DNA of 64,000 nucleotides, taken from positions 1,054,001-1,118,000 of the forward strand of contig CP038108.1 in assembly GCA_004519485.1 (NCBI GenBank), read 5' to 3'. A program made the position numbers and the translations under genes. Within the stretch, counting starts at the first letter, position 1; every line of letters begins with the position of its first letter. Below the pieces are notes generated by a model, which was not told where the DNA came from, made no database searches, and worked only from the letters and a program-made list of their open reading frames with translations. Positions 54,702 through 64,000 of the stretch are shown here, in pieces. The stretch is from Nannochloropsis oceanica (taxonomy: Eukaryota; Sar; Eustigmatophyceae; Eustigmatales; Monodopsidaceae).

Positions 54702-55283
54702 AGGAGAAGGAAGGAGAATAGAGAGGATCAATATGTGAGAATTTGTTTGGTATCAAAGACGATGGCGCAGGTGAGTAGGTGGATGGATGGTGAGTAAAGC
54801 TTGCCGTGCATTGTCTAGAAGTATACATAATATGAGCTTGTGAAGGGATATGCGTGCGTGCGGGCAAATCAATGCATACCCCGAACCAACCCATCCATCC
54901 CATCCATAAAGCAACAAATAGAAATGGCTCTAAGAAGGCTCGGATGTAAAGAAATGTGGACTAGCAAGAAGCTCTACCGATGATAATGCCGCGATAATAT
55001 CCGCGAGCATATCTATACGCTCTTTGATTATTTCGTCAAGCATGTGAGCGCTTTGCTGGCAGACTGGAAAGCCGGCCGTTGGTGTAACGGGGAAGAAAAG
55101 ACTGACCTTGACGTTTTATATATATTTATATTTCACAACATGTATTTGTTTCTTTTCCCGGTCCCTGCTTCATAATTTACCCTTTTTCGTATTTCTTTAG
55201 GGTTGATTGAATTTCCCGCCACAATTCTACCACATCTCTCTGCCTGCCACCCTCCTTTACATAGGCACTCCACACACACGCGC
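54702..55283. other. Convergent intergenic region
   Basis: It contains 3-prime ends of the giant gene and the eight-TM gene, plus an AT-rich tract TTTTATATATATTTATATTTC near 55115-55135. A stretch near 55079 (TTGGTGTAACGG) resembles a tRNA A box but lacks a partner B box. Confidence 0.4.
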
Positions 55284-58200
55284 TCATACCCCAGCGGCCA
55301 CCGTCTCTCTCCCCCCTCCTTTTTTCCCTTCCTCCATCCCTCCCCCTCCCACCTCCTCTTCCTCCTCTGGCCCACCGGGCAGCCGGGCGTAGTATCCTGC
55401 CCCTGCTCCTCCTTTCCCTCCCTTCTTTCCGCCGTCGACCACGAAGCGGGAATGATTGCGCCTGAAACCAGCGATGGGCTTGTGGACCGAGACGTTCACA
55501 TGTACTCCTATAGGAACCGAGGGAGGAATGGAGGGAGAGAGGGACGGTGGTTGAGTATATTTTGCGAGACGGAAACAAGCATGCATGTCCTCCTTTTCCT
55601 CCCTCCTTCCCTCCCTCCCTCCCTCCCTCCCTCCCCTTGCCTCACCTCCCAGGTAGTCGGGCACGTAGGTGCCCAGCCTGAGTCTCTGCGCCGGCAGGTC
55701 TCGATTGGCATAAAGGATGTAAAGGCAAGCCACCACAACGAGGTGCTGCGCGCAAAATTGGATGAGCTGGCCGACAAGGGAGAGGTGGCACATGCGACAC
55801 AATTTGTGGGCGGCCTGTGAGAATCGAGGAAGGGAGGGAGGGGGGGAGGCAAGGAGGGAGGGAAGGAAGAGGGAAGAGGAGGTTAAAGAGGCAAGAGAGA
55901 AGGTGTAAAGGAGGGAGGGAGAAAGGGAAGCAGGGAAGTGGCAAGGGAGGGAAGGGGGGAGGAGAGAAGGAGGGAGGGATTCACCGCGCATTTGATTTAC
56001 CCACCCCTTGATCCCTCGCAAATATGCTGGATCTGGTGGAGATGTAGGCGGGGCAGCCGGTCGCCGAGTCCATCGACCAGATGTCGAACGACGTGGCCAG
56101 CGACTTGTCCTGCCGAGAAAGGGAGGGAGGGGGGGGGGGATGAGGGTGCTGCTCCGTGCTGGCACCAGCTTCGTTTCCTTCTTCCTTCCCTCCCTCCCTC
56201 CCTACCTTGTTGAAGGGGTAGGTCACGCCATTGAAGCCGTGAAAGGTGGCAAGGATGGAGGGGTAGGACAAAACTACGTGGATGTACGAGATGAAGGCGC
56301 CGAGCTTAAACTTTTCTAGGTCACCCTAGAGGGTGGGAGGGAGGGAGGGAGGGAGGGAGGGAGGGAGGGAGGGAGGGAGGAGCACTGAGGTTGAGGGCTT
56401 TCCACGGTCGCGGTAGGGGGAGATATGAGGAGAGGATAATGGGGAGAGGGGCACGCGTATGGGGGGGAAAGGAGGAAACGAGGGAGGGAGGGAGGGAGGG
56501 AGGGAAGGAAGGAACGTGCCTTGCATGTCCCCACCCCAATGGCCCCCAAAGTCATCATCATCGTTAGAGAGACGATGTCCAGCTCTCCTTTGCTGAATAC
56601 GAAAAAGTTATCCATGTTGGAGTCCTGAGCAGAGAAAGAGGGAGGGAGAGAGGGAAGGTGGAGGGAAGAGACATGTGAGCTTGATTGGTTGGTTCCATGC
56701 ACTGTCTTCGCGTGTATAGGAACCGCCAAATTTACTCACTCCCGCACTCCCTCCCTCACTCCCTCCCTCCCTTCCTCCTTACACTGAGCACATCGAGCGT
56801 GAGCTGGGCCACCGTTTCCTTGGCATAGAAGCACGTCACATACCCGGCAAACGCCACGACGAGGAGTCCCAGGGGGTAGGCGTTGCCTTCAGCAGGGAGG
56901 GAGGGAGGGAGGGAGGAAGGGAGGAAGGGAGGGAGGGAGGGAGGGAGAGGAGATAAGGCGGGAGGGAGAATGATGAGCAAAGTCGATGTGCAAGGGTAAA
57001 GGGAAGGGGAGGGAGGGAGGAGAGAGATGGGAAGGGAGGGAGAGAGGGAGGGAGGGAGGGAGGAAGGGTGGGGAGGGAGGGAAGGGAGGGGAGGGAGGGA
57101 TGGGAGGGAGGGACGGGAGGGAGGGTAGAGAGGAGGGAGGGAGGGAGGGAGGGACAGACCTTGGAGCTGGAACCGCCCAGCCGCTGGCCTTTCCTTGTAA
57201 TTGGCGACGGCGCACGTGGCCACAACGACGAAGATGGACGCCTGGGAGGAGGGAGGGGGCGAGGGAAGGGGGGGGTTAGGCAGGAAGAAGAAGGGATGAG
57301 ATGGCAAGGCGGAAAAAATCGATTTTGATTTTGAATTACGAGTCCCCACTCCCCTCCCTCCCTCCCTCCCTCCCTCCTTACCACCAGGACGACCACCATG
57401 ATTTGAAATATGAGGAACCATTTGTTCAAATGATAGGCAGGCGCGCAGGAGGAGGGGGCCCACTTGGCCGTGGCGTCGGGGAAGTCGTACATGTGCGGGT
57501 GGATGTACTTGATGAGGGTGAGGAGCGTGGCAGACAGTTGCTGGAGGGAGGGAGGGAGGGAGGGAAGGCGAAGAAGTGAGGTGTTCAGGAAATAGGAGAA
57601 AGCGGTGCCATGGGATCAACACTCCCTTGACATGATTCCTTTCCTCCCCTCTTCCCTCCGCCCCTCCCTCCCTCCCTCCCTCCCTTCCTTCCTCACCTGG
57701 GGCTGGGGCTGGATGGGCTCCGCCTCCCTGTACACGATAATCCCAAGCAAGGCCATCATGTTGGTGAAGAGAGCGTAGGGGAGGATGTCCGTATCCTGTG
57801 GGAGGAAGGGTGGGAGGGACAGAAGATAGAGGGAGTGAGACAAGGCGGTGTATCGAAGCACGTGGGAGGGAGGGAGGGAGGGAGGGAGGGAGTTAGGGAT
57901 CCGCGCACCTTGACACCGACGTAAGCCATTTTGAAGACGACGATGATAAAGACAAAGACACGCCCAGCGTAGGACGCTGGGGGGGGGGATGAGAGATTAT
58001 TACAAGGACGGTTAGGGGATGAGGGGGAGAGAGAGGGAGGGAGGGAGGGAGGGAGGGAGGGAGGGAGGGAGGGAGGGAGGGAGGGAGGGAGGGAGGGAGG
58101 GAGGGAGGGAGGGAGGGAGGGAGGGAGGGAGGAACCATTGGCTCACCAGCAGCCATCAAGTAATTCGTTTTGTCCTCGGCGTGGTTTCCAAAGACGTCTA

Positions 58201-58932
58201 CTCCCTGGTCAAAAAGAGGTGTGCATAGAAATTAAGCGAAACATACTCCGTAAATCCATGCGTGTTCTCGCCATCCGTCTTCTTCTGCCTTTCCTCCCTC
58301 ACTTCCCTTCCTCCCTTCCTCACTCCCTACCTGGTTGGGATAGATGAGACACCGCTGCCAGTCGTCCTTGGTGTACGCATATTGATTTGCAAATAGCCAG
58401 GCATAGGCACACGCGAATGAGATATTAATGATGGTAAGGGGGATCCCTATCACGAAGAGGACGCGCAGAACCGTGAGGGACCTTGGGGGGGGGAGCGAGG
58501 CGGGAGGCAAAGGGGGGTAAGGGGAGTAAGATGGTGAGAATGGTCGACCCGAGGACGGGAAAGCGATGACGAGAGCCGTTGCATTATGCCCTCCTTTCAT
58601 TAATTCCACGAGGAGAGGTTTGCGATGCCTGTCCCTATCCTGTCTTAATCCCATTCCATCTCCCACAGCTGCATTCAAAAGGCGAGACATACACACTACA
58701 CACACGCACTCATCAACACGACGTACCGGTCCTGGATCTGAAAAAGGCGTCGAGCCAGGCGCTGCTCTTCCCTGCTTTGCCGACTACTGCTCTTCTTCTC
58801 GCTGTGTCCTTGTAAATGGTGGTTGCCTTGGGCGTGATGGACATGGTTGGAGGACGAAGTGGAGGTGCCACCTGCGCCCGAAGGCGGTGGACTGCCCATG
58901 CCACCAGCACTGCTAGTGGTGGGGAGCGGCAT
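55284..58932 (-). CDS. Multi-pass (about eight-TM) membrane protein of unknown family
   Basis: Thirteen exons, 58932-58727, 58481-58331, 58204-58147, 57976-57909, 57795-57697, 57540-57382, 57241-57160, 56886-56783, 56624-56520, 56325-56206, 56109-56005, 55814-55646 and 55507-55284, join in phase and give about 549 residues. The N-terminal 70 residues are Ser/Gly/His-rich and have no signal peptide. Hydrophobic spans include VLRVLFVIGIPLTIINISFA, VFVFIIVVF, LIFQIMVVVLVASIFVVVA, LGLLVVAFAGYVTCFYA, LTMMMTLGAIGVG, ISYIHVVLSYPSILA and HLVVVACLYILY. Loops carry charged and Cys residues (DDWQRCLIYPNQ, WAPSSCAPAYHLNKW). The C-terminal tail is Gly/Glu/Lys-rich and cytosolic-looking. I recognise no family; a transporter or receptor role is possible but unproven. 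Intron 9 uses a GC donor. Confidence 0.75.
58028..58132. repeat. Long pure GGGA tetranucleotide array
   Basis: About 25 uninterrupted GGGA units, seen as CCCT on the sense strand, fill intron 3 of the eight-TM gene right after the donor side. It is the longest pure tract of this unit in the window. Confidence 0.97.
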
Positions 58933-60067
58933 GGACTAGCCGCGGAATCTTGTATGTCTATGTGAATGTCGATGGTCACGTGGTTTGATTTGGATAATCA
59001 GGATCATGGTGGATGTTGTGGTGTGGAACGATTGAGGCATTCAAAAGCAGGGGGTGCGCCCCCGTTTGATTGGGGAGAAATGCAAAGGCTCTCACTCAAA
59101 CTGAGGTGGCATTGAGGTAGTGGCATGGCATTTCGCATTTTTATCATCGAATTTTGATTTACGGTATTCGCCGCGTGTCTGTGTCCCTGTGTAGCCTGTT
59201 TGTGAGCAAGACGAGAACGCTGTTTTTGGGCTTGTGTCCGTTGGCGGGCCATGAATGAATCCCGAGCACGTCGCCGTTGCTGCGTCCTCAACGGATCATC
59301 AAAAGGAGTTGCATTTTACCTGTTGCGTCTAGTCGTACGGTGTTAACCTCTATCTGTGACAAAATTGACATACTCGATTTGTTTCTCGTAAATGCGACTG
59401 TCTGCAGTCGTCGAGCTTGTTCTTATTTCAGGGTTGGAGCGGCCTGTCACGGCAAACCTCCTCCTTCCCGTAAAACGAGCAGGGGCAGGACATGAAGACA
59501 CAATATAATTACATCAGGATATCTGTTTCTCATGTTGCCAATTTTGCGGTGTTTTGTGGTCTTATCCTGCCCTTGATTGCTTCCCCCGCCTGCTCTCCTC
59601 TTCCTTCTCTTTCCATGAACGTGTTCGCCCGAGTCCTATTCTTTTGCTTAGAAATGGACCACAGTACGTACATCCAACAAATATATTCTTCTTCTGTTTG
59701 TCAGTGGGATGGATACTCAAGGGTAGAATCTCCATATTCTGTTGATCGTTTCAACCCTTATCAGCAAAACAAAAAGTGCTGCCACGCGTTCATCTTCGTT
59801 TCTACCTTCAAGGTGGAGGGGCATTAATGTGACGATAAATATGACGGTAAAAGTGTGATGGACGGGGTACTGATGATGGATGAAGGCTTTCTGGTCTAAG
59901 CAGTAAGGGCATGAGGGCCGAGTGGCGAAAGGAGGGAAGACGGAAGGTCATGAGCGAAGAAAGGAGGACGACAGAAAGGAAGATGCCCAAGACATGGAGG
60001 ACTCGAGCAAGAATAAGTACACAGAATGTATCGCAGATTGTTTAAAGTCGTCACAAGCGCGTTTCAA
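58933..60067. other. Intergenic, nothing firm recognised
   Basis: About 1.1 kb holding the promoter of the eight-TM gene and the 3-prime UTR of the partial gene that follows. Small frames at 59277-59495 and 59492-59827 lack domains and seem random. No RNA gene was found. Confidence 0.35.
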
Positions 60068-60706
60068 TCAAATACCCTCCTCCTCCTCCCCTCCTTCTTG
60101 TTCCATAAGCACAAGGCTCGCCCTTGATCTCAACTCCGGGCTCAACACTTCCCCCACCTCCACGACAAACAGCAATCCCTCCTTCTGGAGAGCGGAACGA
60201 GCAGTCGAAAACGCCACCATGCTGGGCGTATCTTCCACCAGCTCTCTTATCTTGAGTTGTGCGGAGAGAGTGAATGCTTGTAGGTGGATAGCAACGCGGG
60301 AAAGGGAGGAAGGAAGGGAGGACGGGGTCGTCGCTGTTGCAATTGCAGCTCCTGCTCCTGCTCCTGCTTTTACTCCTCCTTTGCCATCCCCATTTTCAAG
60401 GGAGGGTGGGAGGGAGGAAGGGAGCGCTCTAGGAAGGAGCAAGGCTTTTTTAATATCGTCTCGGACGTTGGGAACTTCGGGACCGTCGTACAAGGATTTG
60501 ACTACCCGATAGTGCTGCACGTCGATAGGGCCGAGGGAGGAAGGGGGAAGGGACTGGTGACCGGTGCTGGTACTAGTGAGGGCAGTCATGATGGTGCTAG
60601 CTAAGGAGGATGAGGAGGAGAAACGAGGGACGGAGGGAGGGCCATGCCGGTGCTGAATGACCACAACGGCGGGTGCCAGGATGCCTTGGAAGTAATACTG
60701 AAGGGT
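60068..60706 (-). CDS. Partial unknown protein, 5-prime end lost in the assembly gap
   Basis: An open exon runs from the gap edge to a stop, giving about 212 C-terminal residues. It begins TLQYYFQGILAPAVVVIQHR and contains blocks such as HYRVVKSLYDGPEVPNVRDD and LQAFTLSAQLKIRELVEDTP, ending Glu-rich. The mix of charged and hydrophobic residues looks like a real protein, while the overlapping plus-strand frame is Ser/Arg-rich and random. I recognise no family. The N-terminus and any other exons must lie in or beyond the gap. Confidence 0.5.
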   Translation of the reverse strand, partial: TLQYYFQGILAPAVVVIQHRHGPPSVPRFSSSSSLASTIMTALTSTSTGHQSLPPSSLGPIDVQHYRVVKSLYDGPEVPNVRDDIKKALLLPRALPSSLPPSLENGDGKGGVKAGAGAGAAIATATTPSSLPSSLSRVAIHLQAFTLSAQLKIRELVEDTPSMVAFSTARSALQKEGLLFVVEVGEVLSPELRSRASLVLMEQEGGEEEEGI

Positions 60707-60707
60707 G

Positions 60708-60807
60708 NNNNNNNNNNNNNNNNNNNNNNNNNNNNNNNNNNNNNNNNNNNNNNNNNNNNNNNNNNNNNNNNNNNNNNNNNNNNNNNNNNNNNNNNNNNNN
60801 NNNNNNN
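60708..60807. other. Assembly gap of 100 N
   Basis: Exactly 100 unknown bases, the usual placeholder for a gap of unknown length. Both flanking genes run into it with their 5-prime ends. Confidence 0.99.
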
Positions 60808-61139
60808 GGGGCCGGCGGATCGACTACTCTCTTCAAGAGAAGGAAATTGAGATTACGAATGAGTTGGGATATGATGGACTTAGAAACTCCCTCCCTCCCT
60901 CCCTCCCTCCCTCCCTCCCTCCCTCCCTCCCTCCCTCCCTCCCTCCCCCCTCCCTCTTTCCAGCCCACGTCCTGTACTGGGGTAGCAAGGATTTAGCAAA
61001 TTTTATCCTCAAGGAGACCAGGAAAGGGGAGGAAGGGGGGGAGGGAGGGGTTGAGGAAGGGCAGGGCCAAGTGGCGGCGGAGGAGGAAGAGGAGGAGGAA
61101 GAGAGGGAGGAAGAAGAAAGGGAAAGGATTTTTGTGTGA
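60808..61139 (+). CDS. Partial unknown protein, C-terminal part
   Basis: The frame is open from the gap edge to a TGA followed at once by AATAAAAATG, which fits a polyadenylation signal. The peptide reads GRRIDYSLQEKEIEITNELG...LYWGSKDLANFILKETRK, then an acidic Glu tail. Between these lies a (CCCT)n tract. It either codes about 20 residues of Leu-Pro-Pro-Ser repeat or is an intron ending CTTTCCAG; no good GT donor is present before it. The family is not recognised. Confidence 0.45.
60887..60950. repeat. CCCT tetranucleotide array
   Basis: About 15 CCCT units in or next to the coding region of the partial plus-strand gene. It resembles the acceptor-side tracts of introns elsewhere in the window. 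Confidence 0.95.
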
Positions 61140-61475
61140 AAGAATAAAAATGTAGTGGGCCAAAGCATGCATCTGGAAGGGAGAGAGGGAGGGAGGGAGG
61201 GAGGGAGGGCTGGCTTGAGCGCTGATTGCTTGGAGTGATTTGATTCTTTACAGCCACACGCAGGGGGACAAAAGTAAATAAGGATCGTTTATCTGCTATT
61301 CCCCTCCTCCCCTCCCTGCCTCCTCCCTTCCTTTCTTCCTTCCCGTCCTTCCTTCCATCCTCCTTTTCGGCGCATGGTTACACCCCGCGCGTCCTCCCTG
61401 CTTCCCTTCTTCCTCCCTCTTCCTTCCCCTCCTCCTCCTCTTTCTCCACCCTATCCTCCCTCCTTCACTCTCTCT
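61140..61475. other. Convergent intergenic spacer
   Basis: Pyrimidine-rich on the plus strand, with a polyadenylation-like AATAAA at its start. It contains the 3-prime UTRs of the partial gene and of tubulin cofactor B. No gene is seen. Confidence 0.4.
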
Positions 61476-63408
61476 TTATATCTCCTCCTCTTCCTCCTCC
61501 GCCGCCTCCACCTCCTCCTCCTCCTCCTCTAGCCCTCTCTCAGCAAAATCACCCACAGTGATGTTTCTCGGTCGCACGAAAGTCCCAAACTTTTCCTGAG
61601 GAAGTGACAGAGGGAGGGAGGGAGGGAGGGAGGGAGGTAGAGAAGAGGTGTGAGCCAGAAAAAGACCCGCCGAGCTGAGTTGAAAATGTTTAGAAAAGGG
61701 AGGGAGGGAGGGAGGGAGGGAGGGAGGGCACGTACCTGACAGGTGAAGTAGCGCTGACCGTCTTTGGTGCTCCCATCGTTGCGTCCGACAGGCTCGTCCA
61801 GCTGGACGCCGACCTGAGGGAGGGAGGGAAGGAGGGAGGGAGAGAGGGAGTTGGTGAAGGGAATAAGAAGGAGGGAGGGAGGGAGGGCGGGCTTACCCAG
61901 CAGCCTGCTCCTGCTGCTTCGACTTGGCCCATGTACATGATTGTGCCCCGTCGCCCGCCTGAAGGGAGGGAGGGAGGGAGGGAGGGAGGGACGGAGGGAG
62001 GGAGGGAGGGAGGGAGGAAGGGAGTTTACAAAGCAGTCAAGACATAATGTACAAGGAAACAATGGATTGATATATGCTCCCTCCCTCCCTCCCTTCCTTC
62101 CTCCCTCCCTTCCTCCCTCCCTCCCTCCCCCTCTACCTGGCTGACATTCACACCGCTGGCCCACTTTCCATCCCTCCATCGACTCCGGCCCGGGGGGAGG
62201 CTCCTCCCTCCCGCCCTCCCTCCCGTCCTCCCTCCCCTTCTCGTCCTTTTTCTTGGTCCAGGGCGCCTGGGGAGGGAGGGAGGGAGGGAGGGAGGGAGGG
62301 AGGGAGGGGAAGGGGGGGAAGGGAGGGAAGAAAGGGGAATTACGGTATGGAGGCCAATTACGGTATGGAGGCACAGAGCCCCCCTCAGGGAAAAGGAGGG
62401 AACGGAGGGAGGGCGCAAGAGGGGGAGGGCAGGAGTGAGGGAGCAAGAGAGGGAGGGCAGGAGGGAGGGAGGGAGGGAGGGAGGGGAGGGTCTACCTTCC
62501 ACTTCTCGTCCTTGGCTTTCTGCTCCTTCACCCATTCCCTGAGGGTGCCCTTGCGTTTGTCGTAGTCTTCCTCCGACATGGTGTATTTCTCCACCTGAGG
62601 GAGGGAAGGAGGGAGGGAGGGAGGGAGGGAGGGGGAAGAGGTGGGGAGGGAGATTGACGCGATGAGATGCGAGAGGAGGGAGGGAGGGAGGGAGGGAGGG
62701 AGGGAGGAAGGCTTTCCACGTGCCTTGCTAACGTCTTCCAGTCCACCGTGCTTGGAGAGGGAATATGGGTCCTGTTTATCAATAAAAGGAGGGAGGGAGG
62801 GAAGGAGGGAGAGGGTGAACAAAAAAGGAGGGAGGGAGGGAGCAAGGGAGGGAGGGAGGGAGGGAGGGAACGAGGGACGTACGTCATCGACGACGTGGAT
62901 GCACATGCCGCTTTCTACGGAGTAATACCCCAATTTTTTGGAGTCATCGCCTGTAAGAAGAGATAATATGATGAAGAGATGAGATGAAGTGGGGGAAGGG
63001 AGGAGGAAAGGAAGTGGAAAGGGAGGGAGGGAGGGAGGGAGGAAGGGGGGAAGGAGGGAGGGAGGGAGGGAGGGAGGGGATACGTACTGAGGGGGAGCAT
63101 GGTGCTGTCGCCCGAGTCCCGCTTGAGAAAGAGCCGCTGATGTTGAGGCTTGGTCCCGCAGTGGGTGTAGAGCTTTTCCTTGACACCATCGATCTAGAGG
63201 GGGGAATGCGGAGAGGTAATGAGATGCAGGGAGAAAGGGAGGGAAGGAAGGGAGGAGGGAAGGAGGGACGTACCGACGTGTGCAGATCGAGGCGAATGTC
63301 GGGCATGGACATGCCAAGGTTGGAATGCGTGACACTCACCATCACCACGCCCTTAGGGAGCAAATCATACCGCACGGCGTCACCTGCCACGAGGTAGTCG
63401 CGGAGGGC
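61476..63408 (-). CDS. TBCB: Tubulin-folding cofactor B
   Basis: Nine exons, 63408-63274, 63193-63088, 62950-62883, 62771-62724, 62594-62496, 62266-62137, 61958-61897, 61813-61736 and 61595-61476, join in phase. TBCB works with TBCE in folding and recycling alpha-tubulin. The N-terminal ubiquitin-like domain is seen in VSVTHSNLGMSMPDIRLDLH and YYSVESGMCIHVVDDDPYS. The linker VEKYTMSEEDYDKRKGTLRE is typical of TBCB. The CAP-Gly domain reads GRRGTIMYMGQ...VGVQLDEPVGRNDGS...RYFTCQEKFGTFVRP and is followed by ITVGDFAE and an acidic tail ending EEI. A Glu/Gly/Arg expansion lies before the CAP-Gly domain. Intron 4 uses a GC donor. The start is uncertain: an internal ATG at 63342 would suffice, while the frame extends to an AAG acceptor at 63409. 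Confidence 0.9.
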
Positions 63409-64000
63409 CTTGATAGGGAAGGGAGGAAAAGGATAAAATAAATAAGAAGAAGGAAGGGTTGAGAACGAGAAAAGGGCTCTAAAGGCAACGGGGCAGGATG
63501 CATGCCCACGATAACGTGCTTGTTTTTACATGCTCCCAATAATCTTACTCCTTCTCTTTCGCTCGACCACCATACGCGACAAATGCCCTGCCCTCCATCT
63601 TTTTCAGCACTGCATGGTCATTAGACGTTTCGCCTACCTGTGCGTCCTGGTGCAGCCTCCTCGGAGGAGCCACGCCGGGATGCATCCTTTCCTGGTACTT
63701 TAAATGTGCCTGTATGTATGGGGTATGTTCGAAGAGAGAGGTGTAGGTTTTGGGGTGTCGAAAATTGAGGAAGCACGCTTGCTTGCTTCGCCAGCTCTGA
63801 ACTTCCACAGCGAGCGTATTCGAGCACCTCGAGCAGTTGCTAGTAGCAGTGCCTGCTCATGACTGCGCCTCTAATCTAACATGGTATGGTAGTCATACAG
63901 AACGTAGCCAACGTACTATATGCTACACAACCTGCAAGCACAGGCAGGGGCCGGGATGTCGCACTGGTGCGATGAGCAAGGCTGGGGGGTCAGTCCAGAG
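63409..64000. other. Window end, possible small minus-strand exon
   Basis: A minus-strand frame at 63545-63808 ends HPGVAPPRRLHQDAQ...KKMEGRAFVAYGG. An acceptor-like CATACATACAG lies at about 63709. It could be an upstream exon of the tubulin cofactor gene or the end of another gene; the phase to the next exon does not close cleanly with its best donor. The rest shows nothing recognisable. Confidence 0.3.

Noticed and set aside
55075-55100. tRNA-like A box TTGGTGTAACGG
   Set aside because: No B box follows within 80 bases and no cloverleaf can be drawn.
58028-58132. Possible CRISPR array or telomere repeat
   Set aside because: The unit is a simple 4-base GGGA tandem without spacers, and it lies inside an intron in a eukaryotic gene.
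59492-59827. 111-codon plus-strand frame
   Set aside because: No conserved pattern, Cys/Ser/Phe-rich and without splice partners.
59922-60512. 196-codon plus-strand frame overlapping the partial minus gene
   Set aside because: The minus-strand frame has more protein-like blocks and continues to the gap edge; the plus frame looks like its shadow.

Overview
The window is nuclear DNA from a stramenopile (heterokont) alga, most likely a eustigmatophyte such as Nannochloropsis/Microchloropsis. This is an inference from sequence character. Three proteins begin with a signal peptide followed by an Ala-Phe step (QAFVMIP, LAFLPSS, GAFVPL), the heterokont bipartite plastid-targeting mark. Genes are compact, on both strands, and split by short GT-AG introns of about 80-310 nt. 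The introns are packed with (GGGA)n or (CCCT)n tetranucleotide tracts. I saw no transposon, virus-like element, CRISPR array, tRNA or rRNA. There is one 100-N assembly gap.

Layout. 0-13 kb: a plastid coiled-coil membrane protein (+), then four genes on the minus strand: an organelle-type EttA-like ABC-F ATPase, a kinesin with a PH domain and a CaaX end, a PP2A scaffold A subunit, and COX10 heme farnesyltransferase. 13-30 kb: malic enzyme, a PLAC8-family protein and a plastid CobW/ZNG1-type GTPase (+); a plastid methyltransferase with an extra helical domain (-); LipB octanoyltransferase and a secreted orphan (+). 30-36 kb: a 1,777-residue putative DNA-binding protein with polyQ, polyN and an AT-hook, in one exon. 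36-42 kb: a GT90 glycosyltransferase, a TRIP4/ASC-1-like C2HC5 protein and a DUF2103-like protein, all minus. 42-55 kb: one 20-exon gene for a protein of about 3,081 residues (PHD fingers, PLU-1-like helices, TFIIS-like domain, SPOC-like domain, RS and polyQ tail). 55-64 kb: an eight-TM orphan (-), two partial genes facing away from the gap, and tubulin cofactor B (-).

The genes do not form a pathway. Recurrent themes are organelle proteins (EttA, COX10, LipB, CobW, methyltransferase, coiled-coil protein), microtubule biology (kinesin, TBCB) and chromatin/transcription (the two giant low-complexity proteins and TRIP4). Exon models were built by hand, joining splice sites that keep phase. Internal junctions are mostly firm; my count can be off by one base in homopolymer runs. 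Most 5-prime ends are less certain.

The most unusual signals are the strand polarity of intron repeats (GGGA only in the 5-prime part, CCCT towards the 3-prime end), the domain architecture of the 42-55 kb giant protein, and the membrane-anchored kinesin.
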